Positions 14,961-22,834 of a DNA stretch of 27,447 nt are shown one piece after another. The position numbers and the translations under genes are program-made. The stretch lies in contig JANQOH010000142.1 in the NCBI GenBank assembly GCA_028289725.1, positions 1 through 27,447 on the forward strand. Reading direction: 5' to 3'. The DNA comes from Alphaproteobacteria bacterium (lineage in GTDB: Bacteria; Pseudomonadota; Alphaproteobacteria; UBA7887). A model generated the notes under the pieces. That model was not told the origin of the DNA. It did no database searches and was given only the letters and a program-made list of their open reading frames with translations. Within the stretch, counting starts at the first letter, position 1; each line of letters starts with the position of its first letter.

Positions 14961-17888
14961 ATGGCGGGTCTAGTAACAGATAAATCACGCATCGGCGACA
15001 GTGCTCTGGCCAGCCAGCTGACGCAGGCGATTGAAGGCGAGGTTCTATTCGACCCGTTCAGCCGGGGCCGATACGCGACCGATGCCTCAATTTATCAAAT
15101 CATGCCGCTGGGCATCGTGGTGCCCAAGAGCGACAGCGACATCGATGCCGCGCTGACAATCGCACGGGAACAAGGCGTGCCGGTCCTGCCCCGCGGCGGC
15201 GGGACGTCCCAGTGCGGCCAGACGGTCGGTGAGGCGCTGGTTGTCGACACATCAAAATATCTGAATCGTGTGACCGCTCTTAACGTTGAAGAACGCCGAG
15301 TGGAGGTCGAGCCCGGCTTGGTGCTCGATGAGTTGAACGCGACCCTACGGCCGCACGGACTTTTTTTCCCTGTCGACATTTCGACGGGCAATCGCGCCAC
15401 GCTGGGTGGTATGGCCGGCAATAACAGTTGCGGCGCGCGCTCCATTCGTTACGGCAACATGGTTCACAATGTGCGATCGATTGACGCAATGATGGCATCG
15501 GGCGAACGCCATCGCTTCGCCGCCGTGCCGGGGAATCTTGATGGTCTCGACGCCGAGGTTGGATACGCGGACTTGGTTCAAGACATGCGCGTGCTGGCTG
15601 CGCGTGAAGCCGACGAGATAGAGGCACGGTTTCCGAAATTGCTGCGTCGCGTCGGCGGATACAATATCGATACGCTGTCCCCGCACGGGCACAACATGGC
15701 GCAGCTCTTGGTCGGCTCGGAAGGGACGCTCGGGTTCTTCACGCGCCTCGAGCTCGACCTAAAGCCATTGCCGACGCACAAGGTCCTCGGCATCTGCCAT
15801 TTCCAGTCGCTGCGCGACGCCATGGCGGCAACACGACATATTGTTGCGCTTGCACCGTCGGCGGTCGAACTCGCGGATCGAAATCTGATCGACCTTGCGC
15901 GTGACGTCCCTCTATATCGCAAGACGATTGAGCGTTTCGTGCGCGGTGCGCCGGAAGCGATCCTGCTCGTCGAATTCGCGGGCGAAGATGCGAGCGAGCA
16001 AAAAAGATTGCTCAAGCAACTTGTTGAGCAGCTCGGTGACCTTGGTCATCCGAACGCGGTCAACGAGGTGTATGACCCCGACGGCCAGGCAGCCGTATGG
16101 GACATGCGCAAAGCGGGTCTCAATATCGTCATGTCGATGAAGGGCGATGGCAAGCCCGTTTCGTTTGTTGAGGATTGCGCGGTCTCGCTTGAGGATTTGC
16201 CTGAATACACGGATCGCCTGACAGAGATATTCCAAAAGCACGGGACGCGGGGCACGTGGTATGCCCATGCCTCGGTCGGCTGCCTGCATGTTCGGCCGGT
16301 GCTGAATATGAAGGACGAGCGCGACGTCAAAGCCATGCGGGCGATCGCCGAGGAAGCCTTCGAGATGGTGCGCGCCTACAAGGGATCGCATTCGGGTGAG
16401 CACGGCGACGGCATTGTCCGGTCCGAGTTTCACGAAGCGATGTTCGGGCCACGCATAACGCGCGCTTTTGAAGCGGTGAAGGATCGGTTCGATCCAACGG
16501 GCCTATTCAATCCCGGCAAGATCACACGGCCCCATCGCATGGACGACCGCGCTCTGTTCCGTTACGGACCGGACTACGCGCCGCGGTCCTTCGATCCGGT
16601 TCTCGATTGGTCGGCATGGGGCAAACCGGGCATTGACGGGTTCCTCGGCGCCGTTGAGATGTGCAACAACAATGGGGCGTGCCGAAAAGCCGCGCCCGGC
16701 GTGATGTGTCCGTCCTATCGGGCCACCGGCGACGAAAAGCATCTAACGCGCGGCCGCGCGAATAGCCTCAGGCTGGCGCTCACCGGTCAACTCGGGCCGG
16801 ATGCCATCGCGTCCGACGCAATGGCCGAGACCATGGCGCTGTGTGTCGGATGCAAGGGGTGCAAGCGCGAATGCCCGACCGGCGTCGACATGGCGCGCAT
16901 GAAAATCGAAGTGCTGCATCGCCGCGCCCAGTTGCATGGATTGACCAACCGTGACCGCCTCATCGGTTGGTTGCCGCGCTATGCACCGACGGTGTCGCGG
17001 CTGCGCGGTCTCGCGAATGCGCGCAATCGGTTGCGGCCGCTTCGAGCGATCGGCGAGAAGATATTTGGCCTCAGCCGGCACCGATCATTGCCGGAATGGC
17101 ACGCAGATCCCTTCACCGAAACGCCAGAGCCCGACGGCACGGGCCCGGAGGTCGTGCTCCTCGCCGACACCTTTTCGACCTGGTTTGAGCCGGAAAATTT
17201 AAGGGCGGCGCGGCGCGTGCTGGGCGCGGCCGGATACCGCGTTCATATCGCACGGCCGACTTCGGGCGCACGCCCGCTTTGCTGTGGACGGACGTTTCTT
17301 GCTGTCGGCGCCATCGATCAGGCACGCGCGGAAGCGGTGCGATCACGCGACGCGCTTAGCCCGTTTGTCGAACGCGGCGCGGCGATTGTCGGTTTGGAGC
17401 CGTCGTGCCTTTTCACGCTCCGCGACGAGTGGACCGTGTTGCTGCCGGACGCCAAGACCACGGCAATTGCGGACGCGGCGGTGACGTTCGAGCATTTTCT
17501 CGTGCGAGAAAGGGCGGCGGGCCGTCTCGAACTTCCGCTGCGCGGGAGCGGGGCTAAGACGGTATTCGTGCATGGTCACTGTCATCAGAAGGCGTTTGAG
17601 GAAGCGACGTCGGTTCAAGAAGCGCTGAGTTGGATTCCGGACCTCAAAGCGGAACCGATCGCGTCGACTTGTTGCGGCATGGCGGGTGCTTTCGGATATC
17701 AGGCGGAGACGTACGACATTTCCATGCGGATCGGTGGTCTCGATCTATTCCCGGCATTGGACTCCACGTCAGAGGATGCCGTTGCGGTGGCCGATGGAAC
17801 GAGCTGCCGACACCAAATCGCTGACGGCACCGGGCGTCAGGCGGTTCACGCGGCTATCCTCCTGGACGGTGCGCTGGATAAAGAGTGA
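14961..17888 (+). CDS. FAD/Fe-S D-2-hydroxyacid dehydrogenase (D-lactate/D-2-hydroxyglutarate dehydrogenase-like, YdiJ type)
   Basis: A 975-aa fusion protein. A PCMH-type FAD domain lies at about 40-260 (VLPRGGGTSQCGQTVG, GGMAGNNSCGARSIRYGNM, VGSEGTLGFFTRLEL). The FAD-oxidase C-terminal domain runs to about 520, with HASVGCLHVRPVLNMK and SGEHGDGIVRSEF. Fe-S regions follow: CNNNGACRK/MCPSYRAT, then C628-x2-C631-x2-C634-x3-C638. Two CCG motifs (LCCGRTF and STCCGMAGAFG) end the protein. It oxidises a D-2-hydroxyacid to the 2-oxo acid and passes electrons via Fe-S centres to an acceptor in the respiratory chain. D-lactate, D-2-hydroxyglutarate and glycolate-like acids are all plausible substrates. 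It is divergent from the aminotransferase. The first TetR-type operator overlaps its stop codon. Confidence 0.9.
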   Translation: MAGLVTDKSRIGDSALASQLTQAIEGEVLFDPFSRGRYATDASIYQIMPLGIVVPKSDSDIDAALTIAREQGVPVLPRGGGTSQCGQTVGEALVVDTSKYLNRVTALNVEERRVEVEPGLVLDELNATLRPHGLFFPVDISTGNRATLGGMAGNNSCGARSIRYGNMVHNVRSIDAMMASGERHRFAAVPGNLDGLDAEVGYADLVQDMRVLAAREADEIEARFPKLLRRVGGYNIDTLSPHGHNMAQLLVGSEGTLGFFTRLELDLKPLPTHKVLGICHFQSLRDAMAATRHIVALAPSAVELADRNLIDLARDVPLYRKTIERFVRGAPEAILLVEFAGEDASEQKRLLKQLVEQLGDLGHPNAVNEVYDPDGQAAVWDMRKAGLNIVMSMKGDGKPVSFVEDCAVSLEDLPEYTDRLTEIFQKHGTRGTWYAHASVGCLHVRPVLNMKDERDVKAMRAIAEEAFEMVRAYKGSHSGEHGDGIVRSEFHEAMFGPRITRAFEAVKDRFDPTGLFNPGKITRPHRMDDRALFRYGPDYAPRSFDPVLDWSAWGKPGIDGFLGAVEMCNNNGACRKAAPGVMCPSYRATGDEKHLTRGRANSLRLALTGQLGPDAIASDAMAETMALCVGCKGCKRECPTGVDMARMKIEVLHRRAQLHGLTNRDRLIGWLPRYAPTVSRLRGLANARNRLRPLRAIGEKIFGLSRHRSLPEWHADPFTETPEPDGTGPEVVLLADTFSTWFEPENLRAARRVLGAAGYRVHIARPTSGARPLCCGRTFLAVGAIDQARAEAVRSRDALSPFVERGAAIVGLEPSCLFTLRDEWTVLLPDAKTTAIADAAVTFEHFLVRERAAGRLELPLRGSGAKTVFVHGHCHQKAFEEATSVQEALSWIPDLKAEPIASTCCGMAGAFGYQAETYDISMRIGGLDLFPALDSTSEDAVAVADGTSCRHQIADGTGRQAVHAAILLDGALDKE

Positions 17889-17898
17889 ACATTCATTC
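17883..17898 (+). promoter_or_regulatory. TetR-type operator, copy 1
   Basis: GAGTGAACATTCATTC is a near-palindrome of half-sites GAGTGAAC and GAATGAAT. It matches the TGAATGA/TCATTCA type bound by many TetR-family repressors of acyl-CoA and fatty-acid genes. It overlaps the stop codon (17886-17888) of the dehydrogenase gene and lies 231 bp upstream of the tetR start. Confidence 0.55.
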
Positions 17899-17935
17899 AC
17901 TTTGCGGGGCGAGCCGGACGGTGGCCGGCGATAGC

Positions 17936-17951
17936 GAGTGAGTGTTCATTC
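17936..17951 (+). promoter_or_regulatory. TetR-type operator, copy 2
   Basis: GAGTGAGTGTTCATTC shares GAGTGA-N3-TTCATTC with copy 1 and starts exactly 53 bp further on, about five helical turns. A further single half-site, GTTCATT, is visible at 18057-18063, closer to the tetR gene. Binding by the downstream TetR protein is inferred. Confidence 0.55.
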
Positions 17952-18081
17952 GGTTTGCGCCCTTGTGCGCCGTCGCATATCGGTTGGATCGACGACGACC
18001 GATTTGTCACTTCTTCGCCTGAAAAGCACAGAGCTGTTTTTGGCCGGAAACTAATCGTTCATTAAACCTTGCGCTCTAGTC

Positions 18082-18097
18082 TGGTGCCATCGCACCA
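18082..18097. promoter_or_regulatory. Inverted repeat just upstream of tetR
   Basis: TGGTGC-CATC-GCACCA is a perfect 6-bp inverted repeat with a 4-nt spacer, ending 16 bp before the tetR ATG and just ahead of its GGAGTGA ribosome site. It could be a second operator or a hairpin in the 5' untranslated region. No direct evidence separates these. Confidence 0.35.
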
Positions 18098-18113
18098 AAC
18101 TACGGAGTGAGTT

Positions 18114-18806
18114 ATGGCTGGCGCCCAGGTGATCGCCCTCGAAATCCAACACGAAGACGCGGAACACCCGTTCCGGGCTCGTCGACGGGAGTCGCGCGTT
18201 GCCGTAACGCGGCGGCGCTTGGTTGGCGCAGCCTTTCTTACCTTCGCGCGGGCCGGATATCACGGCACCTCCATGGCTGACGTTGCTAGGGCGGCGGAAT
18301 TGTCGCAAGGTGCAGCGTATAACCATTTTGACGGCAAGGAAGCGCTGTTTGCAGCGACGTTTGAGGCGTTCAACCCGTTCGACCGTCTTGTCGATGATTT
18401 ACTGGCCTTAGACCATTCGCGGTCGAAAACGTCGCGGGATTTCGAGCAACAGCTTCGGACGGCGCTCGAGAGGTTCGAGTTGCCGAACGGCCAAACCACG
18501 ACCACGGGTCGCGATTGGTTCGACCTTCTCCTAATCGACGTCCTGGAATTCGGTTGTCAGCATTGGTCGGCTTTATATGCACGTCTTCGGCCGGCTTTTG
18601 CCCGGGCCTCCGGTAGGCTTGAGGCGTCCGGGCGGCTCAATTCGATTGGGGGCGCGGCGGCATTTCGATCGGTCATGGCGGCGACGCTTGGCGAGCGCTT
18701 GGTGACGCGTCTTCTGGCGGCTGGTGAAGGAGAGGCGGGGCGTCAGGCACCGGGATCAGGTGTCCTCGACATATTCCTCCGCGGCGTGCTGGCGGAAAGC
18801 GCTTAG
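18114..18806 (+). CDS. TetR/AcrR-family transcriptional regulator
   Basis: A 230-aa regulator. After a charged leader of about 30 residues, the TetR DNA-binding domain occupies about 33-82: RRRLVGAAFLTFARAGYHGTSMADVARAAELSQGAAYNHFDGKEALFAATF. The turn and recognition helix are intact. The remainder is a helical ligand-binding and dimerisation domain whose ligand I cannot predict. The start is supported by GGAGTGA 6 nt before ATG 18114. Two matching operator-like sites lie upstream (17883 and 17936), and an inverted repeat sits at 18082-18097. Autoregulation is likely, and readthrough control between the dehydrogenase gene and tetR is possible. It converges with the glycosyltransferase gene. 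Confidence 0.92.
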   Translation: MAGAQVIALEIQHEDAEHPFRARRRESRVAVTRRRLVGAAFLTFARAGYHGTSMADVARAAELSQGAAYNHFDGKEALFAATFEAFNPFDRLVDDLLALDHSRSKTSRDFEQQLRTALERFELPNGQTTTTGRDWFDLLLIDVLEFGCQHWSALYARLRPAFARASGRLEASGRLNSIGGAAAFRSVMAATLGERLVTRLLAAGEGEAGRQAPGSGVLDIFLRGVLAESA

Positions 18807-18816
18807 GTGTGGAACT

Positions 18817-18836
18817 GCGCGAGAAGCATGTCGCGC
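18817..18836. terminator. Hairpin between convergent tetR and glycosyltransferase genes
   Basis: GCGCGA-GAAGCATG-TCGCGC forms a perfect 6-bp stem with an 8-nt loop in the 37-bp gap between the two stop codons. No T-run follows on either strand, so terminator function is uncertain. Confidence 0.35.
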
Positions 18837-18843
18837 TAAAGCC

Positions 18844-19890
18844 TTAACTCGCAGGTTGGTTCTCGAGCTGACGGAGGCCCTGGGCGCGCATTCGGCTGGG
18901 CTCGGCCGCTGTGGCGACGCAAGTGCCGAGAAACCGCGCTTCGGCCGTCGTTGCATCGCCGAATTTCTTGTAGAGTTGTTCCTCACGTAGCTCCGGAGGC
19001 TCCATTTGTTGTTTGGCTATTCCATGGCGAACCAACCAAACAAGCGCGTCTTCAAACGAAGCAGAGAATCCGTCGGGTGCGGGCCCCGCTTTTTCTTCCA
19101 ATATTGCCAGAAGTCCGCGCCGAAACTCGTCCATGTAACCAGAAAATTCTGGTGAGGTGATGAGGTACGGCCAATGCTCGGTGTCACGTTCATTGATCAA
19201 GGTTTGCTGCCAGCCCGTGGTGTTCTGCTGGCGCATATAAAACAATTCATCCAAGGTTTGGAGCTTGCCTTGAACAATGGTGATGCAAGACGAAAGATAC
19301 TGCCAAAAAATCACGTTCCGCGTTGTTTCCAGCGTTCGGCGGCAGCTTTCGATGAACTGCTCGCGCCGATGCACCGAGTAGAGTGTCGCCGTAAAGCTAC
19401 TGAGGTGTCGCGTGAGACGCGTAAAGACGTTGGGTTCATTGCGGGTGCGGCCGCGATGCCCACTGACCTTCAAGTCATTGTTCTTAATCCGGAAGAAGGC
19501 CATGCGGCCTTTGCACGCGGCATAATCGGCGTTGGCATTCAAGAAATCGGTGCAAGACGCCAAGGCCCCGAAATGCATGAAATCGTCATCGGCGTGTAAG
19601 GCCGTGTAGGGTGTCGTCGCTAGCTCTGCGCAATCCGCGAGGCGCTCAAGAAACGGTAGTTCGGGGTCGTGATAGCGGAAAGTCACGTCAAGGCTTCGGA
19701 ACTTGCTTGCAACACCGGCAAGGATATCCCGATCCGACTCCGCGCTGTGATCCGAAACCAGGATCGGGCCCCGATAGTGATAAAGTTCGAAATGAATCAA
19801 AACACGGCGGAACAGATCAGCACGACTTGCCACGGTCGGGACGATGAGTGTGACGGGAATTTGATCTTTCGATTTCATTGCTATGCTCAT
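18844..19890 (-). CDS. GT-A fold glycosyltransferase (family 2-like)
   Basis: A 348-aa protein. The N-terminus VTLIVPTVASRADLFRRVLIHF is the usual first strand and helix of GT-A transferases. HADDDFMHFGAL near residue 100 supplies the DxD-type metal and nucleotide-sugar site. There is no membrane segment, so it would act in the cytoplasm on a nucleotide-sugar donor; donor and acceptor are unknown. The C-terminal half (FTRLTRHLSSFTATLYSVHRREQF and later) has no motif I recognise. It starts 2 bp after the methyltransferase stop, so the two form an operon. ATG 19890 has no clear ribosome site, and ATG 19878 is an alternative with a slightly better context. The pair suggests decoration of a surface polysaccharide or glycan. 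Confidence 0.8.
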   Translation of the reverse strand: MSIAMKSKDQIPVTLIVPTVASRADLFRRVLIHFELYHYRGPILVSDHSAESDRDILAGVASKFRSLDVTFRYHDPELPFLERLADCAELATTPYTALHADDDFMHFGALASCTDFLNANADYAACKGRMAFFRIKNNDLKVSGHRGRTRNEPNVFTRLTRHLSSFTATLYSVHRREQFIESCRRTLETTRNVIFWQYLSSCITIVQGKLQTLDELFYMRQQNTTGWQQTLINERDTEHWPYLITSPEFSGYMDEFRRGLLAILEEKAGPAPDGFSASFEDALVWLVRHGIAKQQMEPPELREEQLYKKFGDATTAEARFLGTCVATAAEPSRMRAQGLRQLENQPAS

Positions 19891-19892
19891 GG

Positions 19893-20675
19893 TTAGAACT
19901 TGAGCAAGAGCCCTTGCCCGGTCGGCATAGACAAAATTCGTGCGCCAAACTTTGCCGCGAGCGCGTCGAGTGCAATCTTTTGCGAGGTATGCGCGAGCGA
20001 GGCGTAATCATCGAAGACAATCACGCCGCCCGTGACCATTCGGTCCCAAAAGTGGCTCACCGCAGCGATTTCCGGCGCCGCAATGTTCATATCGATGTGC
20101 AGATAGGCAACACGCGCAATGTCCACCGATTCAAGCGACTCCGGTACGACCCCCTTTATGGGCTGAACGCCGGGATAAGCCGAAAATGTCTGTTCGACGA
20201 GCGACAGGCAGTCGAAATAGTGGCGTTCGTTTTTGCTGAGTGCGAGCGGGCGCTCCGTCTCACTCATTTGCGATTCCGGAATGCCCTCATACGTGTCGAA
20301 AAGGTAGAATACCTTGTCCAAAGAATTGAAATCGACGTAATCGACCACGGCGCGTGAAACGATGCCCGTACTTACGCCGCATTCAACGAAATCACCCGGT
20401 AGATGCGCGGCATGCGTTGCGGCCCAGCAGCAAACGTAGACGCGCCATTCAATATGCAACTTGGCCGGATCCATAATCCGGTGGCCGGTGTTTACGCCGG
20501 CCTGATACGCTTTCTGGAAGGCCGGGTCGTCGAGAAAGTCGGCATTGTGCGTCGTGGTGAGTCCGTCGGCGTCAAACTGGACGACGGGCAATACGCTGAC
20601 CAGGCCATCCGACCGATTGCGCAGTCGGCGGCCGTCCGGCATCGGAAATTCGACTGTGAATTGTGGGCCTTTCAC
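19893..20675 (-). CDS. TylF/MycF-like (macrocin O-methyltransferase family) SAM-dependent methyltransferase
   Basis: A 260-aa class I methyltransferase. The SAM motif PGDFVECGVSTGIVSRAVV follows an entry region WRVYVCCWAATHAAHL. LFDTYEGIPESQMSE, VAYLHIDMNIAAPEIAAVSHFW and GGVIVFDDYA are all typical of TylF/MycF sugar O-methyltransferases, including the metal-binding aspartates. It probably methylates a sugar hydroxyl in a glycan precursor, with the partner glycosyltransferase encoded 2 bp downstream. The frame is open up to a TTG at 20810. That start is unlikely because it would fall inside the ECF-type promoter element of the divergent peroxidase gene. GTG 20675 has GGAGG 4 nt upstream and is preferred; ATG 20642 is a further option. 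Confidence 0.82.
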   Translation of the reverse strand: MKGPQFTVEFPMPDGRRLRNRSDGLVSVLPVVQFDADGLTTTHNADFLDDPAFQKAYQAGVNTGHRIMDPAKLHIEWRVYVCCWAATHAAHLPGDFVECGVSTGIVSRAVVDYVDFNSLDKVFYLFDTYEGIPESQMSETERPLALSKNERHYFDCLSLVEQTFSAYPGVQPIKGVVPESLESVDIARVAYLHIDMNIAAPEIAAVSHFWDRMVTGGVIVFDDYASLAHTSQKIALDALAAKFGARILSMPTGQGLLLKF

Positions 20676-20805
20676 CGGACCTCCGGTCGTGGGACAAACG
20701 CGAGCCGCTCGGCCATCGTGAACGGCTATCCCGGCAGGGCCATTGAATCGGCCACGGCTTAAGAATTCGTGTATCGGTCCTGCCAGTCCTGCAATTTCTT
20801 CCCGA

Positions 20806-20832
20806 TGCAATCAAACGCCTCGTCGGCTCGTT
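20806..20832 (+). promoter_or_regulatory. ECF-type promoter element upstream of the cytochrome c peroxidase gene
   Basis: TGCAATCAAA (20806-20815), 13 bases, then CGTT (20829-20832). The same bipartite sequence with identical spacing occurs at 22040-22066 before the operon containing the ECF sigma factor. The layout (a conserved -35-like block and a short CGT-type -10) is that of ECF sigma promoters. Transcription would start about 95 nt before the peroxidase ATG. Confidence 0.65.
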
Positions 20833-20932
20833 AGCCCCTAGAGCCGGACCGCGCTTGCGCAGCATGTGTGACCGGCGTGTGCGTGGTGTGCGTCAGAAAA
20901 CACGGTCGTTGCTACGGTGGGAGAAACATTCA

Positions 20933-21988
20933 ATGAACTTGCGACAATCATTACGGGTCAATTCGATCGCGCTGCTGGTGGCGTGTGGCGTCGCATTTTC
21001 GTTTCCTGCGGCTGCCGAAGACTCCGATTACGCATCTTATCGTGAGCTGTTGAATCCGATTCCGGCGTTGCCGCTGATTCCAGCGGACAACTCAATCACC
21101 GAGAAGCGCGTCAAACTCGGCGAGATGCTCTATTGGGATCGTCGCACTTCGAAGACGGGCGCCACAAGCTGCGGCTTTTGTCATCACCCTGCTTATTATG
21201 GTGCCGAGCCGATGGACCGGTCGGTTGGTGTTTTTGGCGAAATACACGCCGCCAACGCGCACACGGTCTTGAATGCCGCATTTCACACATCGCAGTTCTT
21301 CAATGGTTCCGCGGCCACGCTTGAAGACCAAGCGCTCGCCGCCATTCGGTCGCATGTCGCGTCGCGTAGCTGGCCCGAAGAGGTTGGCGAGCGTTTGAAC
21401 CGCGTCCCCGGCTATCGTGATTTGTCGCAAGAAGCCTACGGCCGTCCCTTGGACGAGGAGACGATTGGCAAGGCGATTGCCACGTTCATGCGAACCCTTA
21501 TCACCCCGGACTACCCGTTGGCGCGTTGGCTGAACGGCGATGAGTCGGCCATGACGGAACAGCAAAAACGTGGCATGGCCGCCTTTGTCGATCGCGGCTG
21601 CATCGGATGCCATACCTCGCCCTATTTCTCGAACTTCTCATTCCAAAAGTTCGAGATCGATGGCGGCATGCACCATGTCGGTCGTTACAAGGTGACCGGC
21701 GATGAGAACGATAAGTTCACCTACAAGGTGCCATCTTTGTTGAATGTCGCCATGACGCCGCCCTACACGCACGCTGGCGTAATTCGAGACCTACCTACGA
21801 TGGTACGGGTCATGGGTAGCAAAATGCTCGGTACCGAACTTCCAGATGACGAAGTGGCCGACATCACCGCATTCCTGCATGCGCTGACCGGCCAGATACC
21901 GGAGGACTTCATGACCATTCCGGTCCTGCCGATCGGTGGTGGCGAGGGCGATTTTGGTCCGGATTTGACACCATCGACCAAGGAATGA
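20933..21988 (+). CDS. Dihaem cytochrome c peroxidase / MauG-family protein
   Basis: A 351-aa periplasmic protein. Residues 1-28 are a Sec signal (basic start, hydrophobic core, FPAAA-ED). Two c-type haem sites are visible, CGFCH at 80-84 and CIGCH at 223-227. The family segments KLGEMLYWDRRTSKTGATSC, TVLNAAFHTSQFFNGSAATLEDQAL, YKVPSLLNVAMTPPYTHAGVIRDL and DITAFLHALTG are present. Such proteins reduce H2O2 with electrons from cytochrome c, or in MauG-like members oxidise a protein partner. The usual FWDGR segment reads FFNGS here, so substrate and electron path may differ from classic peroxidases. The frame opens at 20855, but ATG 20933 begins the signal peptide and has GGGAG upstream. The element at 20806 suggests control by the ECF factor encoded at 22337. 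Confidence 0.92.
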   Translation: MNLRQSLRVNSIALLVACGVAFSFPAAAEDSDYASYRELLNPIPALPLIPADNSITEKRVKLGEMLYWDRRTSKTGATSCGFCHHPAYYGAEPMDRSVGVFGEIHAANAHTVLNAAFHTSQFFNGSAATLEDQALAAIRSHVASRSWPEEVGERLNRVPGYRDLSQEAYGRPLDEETIGKAIATFMRTLITPDYPLARWLNGDESAMTEQQKRGMAAFVDRGCIGCHTSPYFSNFSFQKFEIDGGMHHVGRYKVTGDENDKFTYKVPSLLNVAMTPPYTHAGVIRDLPTMVRVMGSKMLGTELPDDEVADITAFLHALTGQIPEDFMTIPVLPIGGGEGDFGPDLTPSTKE

Positions 21989-22039
21989 GGTGCGTCCGCA
22001 CAGGGCAATGGCGCCACAGCACGGCCATTTCGCCTAGGT

Positions 22040-22066
22040 TGCAATCAAATCGACGCCTGAATCGTT
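22040..22066 (+). promoter_or_regulatory. ECF-type promoter element upstream of the small protein-sigma-anti-sigma operon
   Basis: TGCAATCAAA (22040-22049), 13 bases, then CGTT (22063-22066), matching the element at 20806-20832 in every defined base and in spacing, while the 13-base spacers differ. It lies about 65 bp before ATG 22131, consistent with an autoregulated ECF promoter. Confidence 0.65.
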
Positions 22067-22130
22067 GTATCTAAGTGGCGAACGTGTATCCGGTGCGCCT
22101 TGTTGCGAGCATCATTGACCGGAGGCCCTG

Positions 22131-22340
22131 ATGACTAAGTCACTCACCATCGCCAAGTTGGGCGCCTTTATGCTGACAATGTCCGCCACGGCGTTCGCTG
22201 CCGATGATCCGAGCATCAAGGGCGAATTCCTGTCCAACATTAAGAAGGCCATGCTGGAGCGCGTGGCGTCGAACACGATCGATGGTGAATACATATTCTA
22301 CGACGCGGTCGAGGGTGAGCTGCGCAGGCTGACGGTATGA
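22131..22340 (+). CDS. Small exported protein (69 aa) coupled to an ECF sigma factor
   Basis: The protein has a clear Sec signal (MTKSLTIAKLGAFMLTMSATAFA) with likely cleavage after residue 23, leaving a mature acidic/amphipathic protein of about 46 residues. The mature part has a helix-like half (IKGEFLSNIKKAMLERVAS) and a strand-rich end (TIDGEYIFYDAVEGELRRL), with no cysteines. The start is firm: GGAGG 7 nt before ATG 22131. Its TGA stop overlaps the sigma factor ATG (ATGA), so the two are translationally coupled. I do not recognise a characterised family. Position suggests a periplasmic sensor, ligand or chaperone for the sigma/anti-sigma system, or a target of its response. That role is inferred. 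Confidence 0.82.
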   Translation: MTKSLTIAKLGAFMLTMSATAFAADDPSIKGEFLSNIKKAMLERVASNTIDGEYIFYDAVEGELRRLTV

Positions 22341-22834
22341 ATGATCGGGATTTGCTGCAAGCCGGGTTTCGCTATGCGCTCTCGCTGCGCGCTACCCATC
22401 AGGATGCCGAAGATTTGGTGCAGGAAGCCTGGTTTCGACTGCACCGGCACGGTGGTTCGGTCGGCGGCAAATCTCTTCTCTTTACGACCATCAGAAATAT
22501 CCACATTGACCGGTTTCGACGTGATCGTCTGGTGGTGTTTGAACCGCTGGATGAGACGGTTGATACGGTGGAAGAGGCAGACGGTGCACTCAATGCGCGC
22601 CTGGTTGCGCGCGATCTTGAGGCACCGTTGAGAGCGCTTCGGCCCGAAGAACGCGAAGCGTTGTTCTTGATGGTGATTGAAGGGTACACGGCTCAACAAG
22701 TTGCCGAATTCACGGAAAGGTCGCGCGGTACGGTTTTAAGTCTTGTGCACCGCGCGAAACAAAAACTCCGCCATGCGCTCACTGATCTTGAAGGCGACGT
22801 GGCGGCGGCTGGTTCGGGAGGGCTTCAGAAATGA
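22337..22834 (+). CDS. ECF-subfamily RNA polymerase sigma factor
   Basis: A 165-aa sigma-70 family protein with only regions 2 and 4, as in ECF factors. Region 2 includes HQDAEDLVQEAWFRLHR and FTTIRNIHIDRFRRDR (about 20-70). Region 4 is LRALRPEEREALFLMVIEGYTAQQVAEFTERSRGTVLSLVHRAKQKLRHAL (about 98-148), with the helix-turn-helix that reads the -35 element. Its start overlaps the upstream small gene by ATGA, and its stop overlaps the next gene the same way, giving a three-gene coupled operon. The repeated TGCAATCAAA-N13-CGTT element upstream of this operon and of the peroxidase gene is the natural candidate for its recognition sequence. No conserved C-terminal extension is present. Confidence 0.93.
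   Translation: MNDRDLLQAGFRYALSLRATHQDAEDLVQEAWFRLHRHGGSVGGKSLLFTTIRNIHIDRFRRDRLVVFEPLDETVDTVEEADGALNARLVARDLEAPLRALRPEEREALFLMVIEGYTAQQVAEFTERSRGTVLSLVHRAKQKLRHALTDLEGDVAAAGSGGLQK

Noticed and set aside
20676..20810. N-terminal extension of the methyltransferase from a TTG start
   Set aside because: Would place the start codon inside the ECF-type promoter element of the divergent gene; the GTG at 20675 has its own GGAGG.
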